Shown here in pieces: positions 60,882 through 64,000 of a stretch of 64,000 bases of DNA (position 1 is the stretch's first letter; the number at the start of each line of letters is the position of its first letter). The translations under genes and the position numbers were made by a program. The stretch lies in assembly GCF_001544495.1 (NCBI RefSeq), contig NZ_FCNZ02000002.1:124001-188000 (forward strand), given 5' to 3'. The stretch comes from Caballeronia telluris (GTDB lineage Bacteria; Pseudomonadota; Gammaproteobacteria; Burkholderiales; Burkholderiaceae). The notes beneath the pieces are model-generated. The model had not been told where the DNA came from and searched no databases. It saw nothing but the letters and a program-made list of their open reading frames with translations.

Positions 60882-61171
60882 AAACGCAATACCTGATCAC
60901 GCGCTATGACCCGGCCACCCGGCAGGTCGAGCAGTCCTGGTTGTCCGAAGATGCAATCGATCGAAATCGGTTGCGGCCGTTCATTCAATTCCCGGTTGGC
61001 CCGGACGCACCGCTCGATGACGAACTGGCGCGCCGTGTCGGCGGTTCCGTGCTGATGTCACTGGTATCGCAATATCCCGAACTGCGTCCGCTCGCACTGG
61101 TCACGAACGGCAAGGGGCAAACCCTCATGGACCTGACCGCGGGCGGCAAGAAATCACCGTTCGATTCGTAA
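60878..61171 (+). CDS. Orphan small protein, possible immunity partner
   Basis: A 97-residue cytoplasmic protein starting MKTQYLITRYDPATRQVEQ. It overlaps the 59952 gene by ATGA, so the two are translationally coupled. The length, acidic mid-part (DAPLDDELARRVGG), lack of signal peptide and position fit an immunity protein or a small partner; no family is recognised. It shares the lower GC of its partner and ends before kdpE, which is convergent. Confidence 0.7.
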   Translation: MKTQYLITRYDPATRQVEQSWLSEDAIDRNRLRPFIQFPVGPDAPLDDELARRVGGSVLMSLVSQYPELRPLALVTNGKGQTLMDLTAGGKKSPFDS

Positions 61172-61218
61172 CCTGGCGTGGATGGCGTGCGCGGCGCGTT
61201 GGCAGACACGTCCCACCG

Positions 61219-61917
61219 CTACCCCGCATTGACCAGCCGATACCCCACCCCCGTCTCCGTCACGATATGTTCCGGCTGCGCGGCATCGCGCTCCAGCTTC
61301 TGCCTGAGATGCGCCATATAGATGCGCAGGTAGTGATGACTATCGACATGCGACGGTCCCCACACTTCCTTGAGCAACTGTCGATGCGTGAGCACGCGGC
61401 CCGCATGCCGCACGAGCGTCGAGAGCAGGCGATACTCGATCGGCGTCAGATGCACGGGCGCGCCATCGCGCGTGACCTGCCGCAGCGCGAGATCCACCAC
61501 CACCGCTCCGAACGAAACCCGCGGCGATTCGTTCGCCGCCGCCCGGTTGCGCCGCCGCAGATGCGCCCGGATGCGCGCCATCAACTCCGACACGCCGAAC
61601 GGCTTGGTCAGGTAGTCGTCCGCGCCGGCGTCCAGTGCCGCGACCTTCTCTTCCTCCTGCGTGCGCGCCGAAAGCACGATCACCGGCAAGTCGGTCCAGC
61701 CGCGCAACTCGCGAATCACGTCGATGCCATCGGTGTCGGGCAATCCCAGATCGACGATCACGAGATCGGGCTTCCTCGTCGCGGCTTCGATCAGCCCCTC
61801 TTTGCCGGTCGGCGCCTCGTGCACCGCGATGCCCTCTGCTTCCAGCGACGCGCGCACGAAGCGCCGGATCTGCTTTTCATCTTCGATCAGGACGACGGTA
61901 ACGGTCGGCTCACTCAT
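61219..61917 (-). CDS. kdpE: KdpE response regulator
   Basis: OmpR/PhoB-type regulator of 232 residues that activates kdpFABC, the high-affinity K+ ATPase, when K+ is low. The receiver has VLIEDEKQIRRFV, phosphoacceptor Asp in LVIVDLGLPDTDG and Lys in YLTKPFG; the winged HTH has HLTPIEYRLLSTLVRHAGRV and VDSHHYLRIYMAHLRQKLE shortened as motifs. ATG 61917 overlaps the kdpD stop (ATGA). The kdpFABC genes would lie outside the window. Confidence 0.95.
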   Translation of the reverse strand: MSEPTVTVVLIEDEKQIRRFVRASLEAEGIAVHEAPTGKEGLIEAATRKPDLVIVDLGLPDTDGIDVIRELRGWTDLPVIVLSARTQEEEKVAALDAGADDYLTKPFGVSELMARIRAHLRRRNRAAANESPRVSFGAVVVDLALRQVTRDGAPVHLTPIEYRLLSTLVRHAGRVLTHRQLLKEVWGPSHVDSHHYLRIYMAHLRQKLERDAAQPEHIVTETGVGYRLVNAG

Positions 61918-64000
61918 GGTTTAACGTCGCTGCGGGCGATGTCATGCTCCTCGTCCTCGATGCCCGGCGCGGGCGGCGGTGCATCGACGGGCAGCGTGAA
62001 CCAGAAGCGCGCGCCCTCTGTCCGCCCTGCGGCGTCGATGCGATTGGCCGCGCCGATTGTACCGCCGTGCGCTTCGACGATCGCGCGGCAAATCGAGAGT
62101 CCGAGCCCGATGCCCGGTTTGGCCGATTCCTTTTCGCCGCGCGTGAACTTCTCGAAGATGCGATCCGCGAGCCGGGGCGGCAAGCCCGGGCCGCTGTCGT
62201 CGACGACGACGCGCACGAACGGCTTGCCGTCCGTTTCGATGCGCGCGGCGCCGATCGCGAGCCGCGCATCGACGCTCGTGTACTTCGCCGCGTTCTCGAG
62301 CAGGTTCGAGAAGAGCCGCTCCATCAGCACGGCATCGAGTTGCAAAAGCGGCAGGTCGGCGGGAAGACGCACGTCGACGGCTCGCCCCGCGAGCATGCGC
62401 CGACACGCGCGCAACGCCGCGCCCACGGTCTCCTCCAAGAGCGACCACTGCCGGTTCAGGCGCAGGCCGCCCGCCTGCAAACGCGCCATGTCGAGCAGGT
62501 TCGTGACGATGCTCGTCATGCGCAGCGTCTCGTCCTGAATGCCTTCGATCAGTTCGGCGTTCGCCGCGGACCGCGCGTCGCCGTCGGCTTGCGCGAGCAT
62601 CGACGCAAAGCCGACGATCGCGGTGAGCGGCGTGCGCAAGTCGTGCGACACCGCCGACAGCAGCGAATTTCGCAGACGCTCGGACTCCATGCTGACGAGC
62701 GCATCGCGCGCGATGTCGACGTAGTGCACGCGTTCGAGCGCGAGCGCGATCTGCGCGGCGAAGGTGTCGAGCATGCGCTTTTGCTCGGGCACGTCGAGTT
62801 CGCCGGGCTCGCGCGTGAGCACCGCGAGCACGCCGCGCGTGCGCATCGGCGCCTTCAGCGGCAAGTAGAGCGCGGCCGCGGCCGGCAGCGTGCCGGTGCC
62901 GCGCCCGGCGGGCTTTTGCTGGTCGTAGACCCACTGCGCGACATCGGCATCGAGCGAGCCGGCATCGAGCAAGCGCGCCTGCGACGCGCTGTCGGACGCG
63001 TCGATTTTCTGGCGCACCTGATCGGCGCTGTCGGGCAGCAGGATCGCGACCTCCGCGCGGAACACTTCGCTCACGTGCCGCATGCCGATCCCGACGATCT
63101 GCTCGGTCGCGAGCGCCGCGCCCAGTTCGCCCGCCATCGCGTACATCGCGCTCGTGCGCCGCTCGCGCTTCTCGGCGATGCGCGCCTCGCGCTTCAGGCT
63201 CGACGTCAGATGGCTGATCACGAGCGACGTCAGCAGCATGCCGCCGAAGGTCAGCAGATACTGCGTGTCCGACACGGAGAGCGACATGCGCGGCGGCACG
63301 AAGAAAAAATCGAACGCGGCGACGGAGAGAAACGACAACACGACGCTCGGCCCCCGCCCGAGCCGCACCGCCGCGAACACGACGCCCAGCAGATACAGCA
63401 TCACGAGATTCGCCAGATCGATGCGTTCGCTCACCGCGCTCGCGACGAGCGTGATGGCCGCGCCGATCGCGGCGGCGATCGCGTAGGCACGGGGCTTCGA
63501 AGGATGCTCGCGCGGCATCGAAAGCGCGTTGCGCCACGCGCGTGCGCCGGCATCGGGCGGCTCGGCGAACGCGCGGCCCGCGCCTTCGCGCGCGCGTATC
63601 AGCGTGAGATCGAGGTCGCCCGCCCGTTCGGCGAGCCGCTCGCCGAACGGCCTGCGGACCCAACGCGCGACGCCGCGCCGCGACGACGCGCCCGCCACCA
63701 GCTTCGACACATTGCGCGTCTGCGCATAGCCGATCAGCGTCGCGACGGCGTCCGTGCCCGCGAGCGTCACCGTTTCCGCGCCGAATTCGGTGGCAAGCCT
63801 GAGCGCCTGCATCGTGCGTTCGCGGCGGGCGTCAGGGAGCCGTTGCAGACGCGGCGTTTCGACGTAGACCGCGATCCAGTCGGCTCTCAGGCTTGCGGCG
63901 AGACGCGCGGCGGCACGCACGACGCCCGGCGCCGCGTCGCCCGGACCGATACACACGAGCAGCCGCTCGCGCGCCTGCCAGATGCGTTCGATCGAGCGGT
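61914..64000 (-). CDS. kdpD: KdpD sensor histidine kinase, C-terminal part (5' end outside window)
   Basis: Partial gene; the start lies beyond the right edge. The part present covers the USP-like domain end (LVAGASSRRGVARWVRRPFG), four membrane helices (AIAAAIGAAITLVASAVS to LTFGGMLLTSLVISHL), a GAF-like domain (GIGMRHVSEVFRAEVAILLP), the HisKA motif SAVSHDLRTPLTAIVGF and HATPase_c (DDSGPGLPPR, GIGLGLSICRAIV). KdpD senses K+ limitation and phosphorylates KdpE. The stop overlaps the kdpE start. Confidence 0.95.
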   Translation of the reverse strand, partial: RSIERIWQARERLLVCIGPGDAAPGVVRAAARLAASLRADWIAVYVETPRLQRLPDARRERTMQALRLATEFGAETVTLAGTDAVATLIGYAQTRNVSKLVAGASSRRGVARWVRRPFGERLAERAGDLDLTLIRAREGAGRAFAEPPDAGARAWRNALSMPREHPSKPRAYAIAAAIGAAITLVASAVSERIDLANLVMLYLLGVVFAAVRLGRGPSVVLSFLSVAAFDFFFVPPRMSLSVSDTQYLLTFGGMLLTSLVISHLTSSLKREARIAEKRERRTSAMYAMAGELGAALATEQIVGIGMRHVSEVFRAEVAILLPDSADQVRQKIDASDSASQARLLDAGSLDADVAQWVYDQQKPAGRGTGTLPAAAALYLPLKAPMRTRGVLAVLTREPGELDVPEQKRMLDTFAAQIALALERVHYVDIARDALVSMESERLRNSLLSAVSHDLRTPLTAIVGFASMLAQADGDARSAANAELIEGIQDETLRMTSIVTNLLDMARLQAGGLRLNRQWSLLEETVGAALRACRRMLAGRAVDVRLPADLPLLQLDAVLMERLFSNLLENAAKYTSVDARLAIGAARIETDGKPFVRVVVDDSGPGLPPRLADRIFEKFTRGEKESAKPGIGLGLSICRAIVEAHGGTIGAANRIDAAGRTEGARFWFTLPVDAPPPAPGIEDEEHDIARSDVKP

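Noticed and set aside
61267-62538. Plus-strand 423-codon frame opposite kdpE and kdpD
   Set aside because: Antisense of two clear two-component genes with complete motifs.

Overview
The window looks like chromosomal DNA from a Burkholderiaceae bacterium close to Paraburkholderia or Caballeronia. This rests on high GC with strong third-position bias, DUF4148, entericidin and glycine-zipper small envelope proteins, a malonate decarboxylase operon and a beta-proteobacterial style recCBD operon. The genus is an inference from gene content, not from a marker gene. Nearly all of the window is ordinary core or accessory chromosome. I see no insertion sequence, prophage, CRISPR array or rRNA.

Layout. 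0-6.2 kb: a ProP-like osmolyte symporter, a YfcE-type phosphoesterase, a secreted DUF4148 protein, tRNA-Leu(UAA), a 70-residue unknown, a CpdA-type phosphodiesterase and an MFS exporter. 6.3-11.5 kb: a stress and signalling cluster with a receiver-only regulator, a NarL-type regulator, a ferritin-like protein, two tandem DUF1328 membrane peptides, a CHASE3-like histidine kinase and an entericidin lipoprotein. 11.7-18 kb: a DUF4397 lipoprotein, a DMT exporter, a TPP riboswitch with thiC, and three small envelope proteins. 18.2-29.3 kb: an L-lactate permease converging on the tightly overlapped recC-recB-recD-arfB operon. 29.5-38.1 kb: an FUSC-type exporter, an Lrp/AsnC regulator divergent from a cysteine-dioxygenase-like enzyme with a near-consensus Lrp box between them, a large MscS channel, an alanine-rich lipoprotein and a DJ-1/PfpI protein.

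38.3-46.1 kb is a malonate catabolic operon, mdcA-B-C-D-E-madL-madM-mdcH, with a LysR regulator (mdcR) convergent at its end. MdcA, C, D and E decarboxylate malonate on an acyl carrier protein, MdcB makes the precursor of its prosthetic group, MdcH primes it with malonyl, and MadLM import malonate. No mdcG is present. A 9-bp tandem repeat begins at the mdcE stop codon, where mdcG would be expected. 46.7-50.9 kb is a three-gene sugar-type ABC importer (binding protein, permease, ATPase) followed by an IclR regulator. A candidate minus-strand small RNA lies between the ATPase and the regulator. 51.2-59.0 kb is an mdtABC RND efflux operon without an outer-membrane channel gene.

59.1-64 kb: an NAD(P)-binding protein, then an orphan two-gene pair with visibly lower GC, an ATGA overlap, a twin CX10C motif and a long inverted repeat upstream, then kdpE and the 3' part of kdpD, which runs off the right edge. 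The orphan pair and the small RNA candidate are the best leads for something undescribed.
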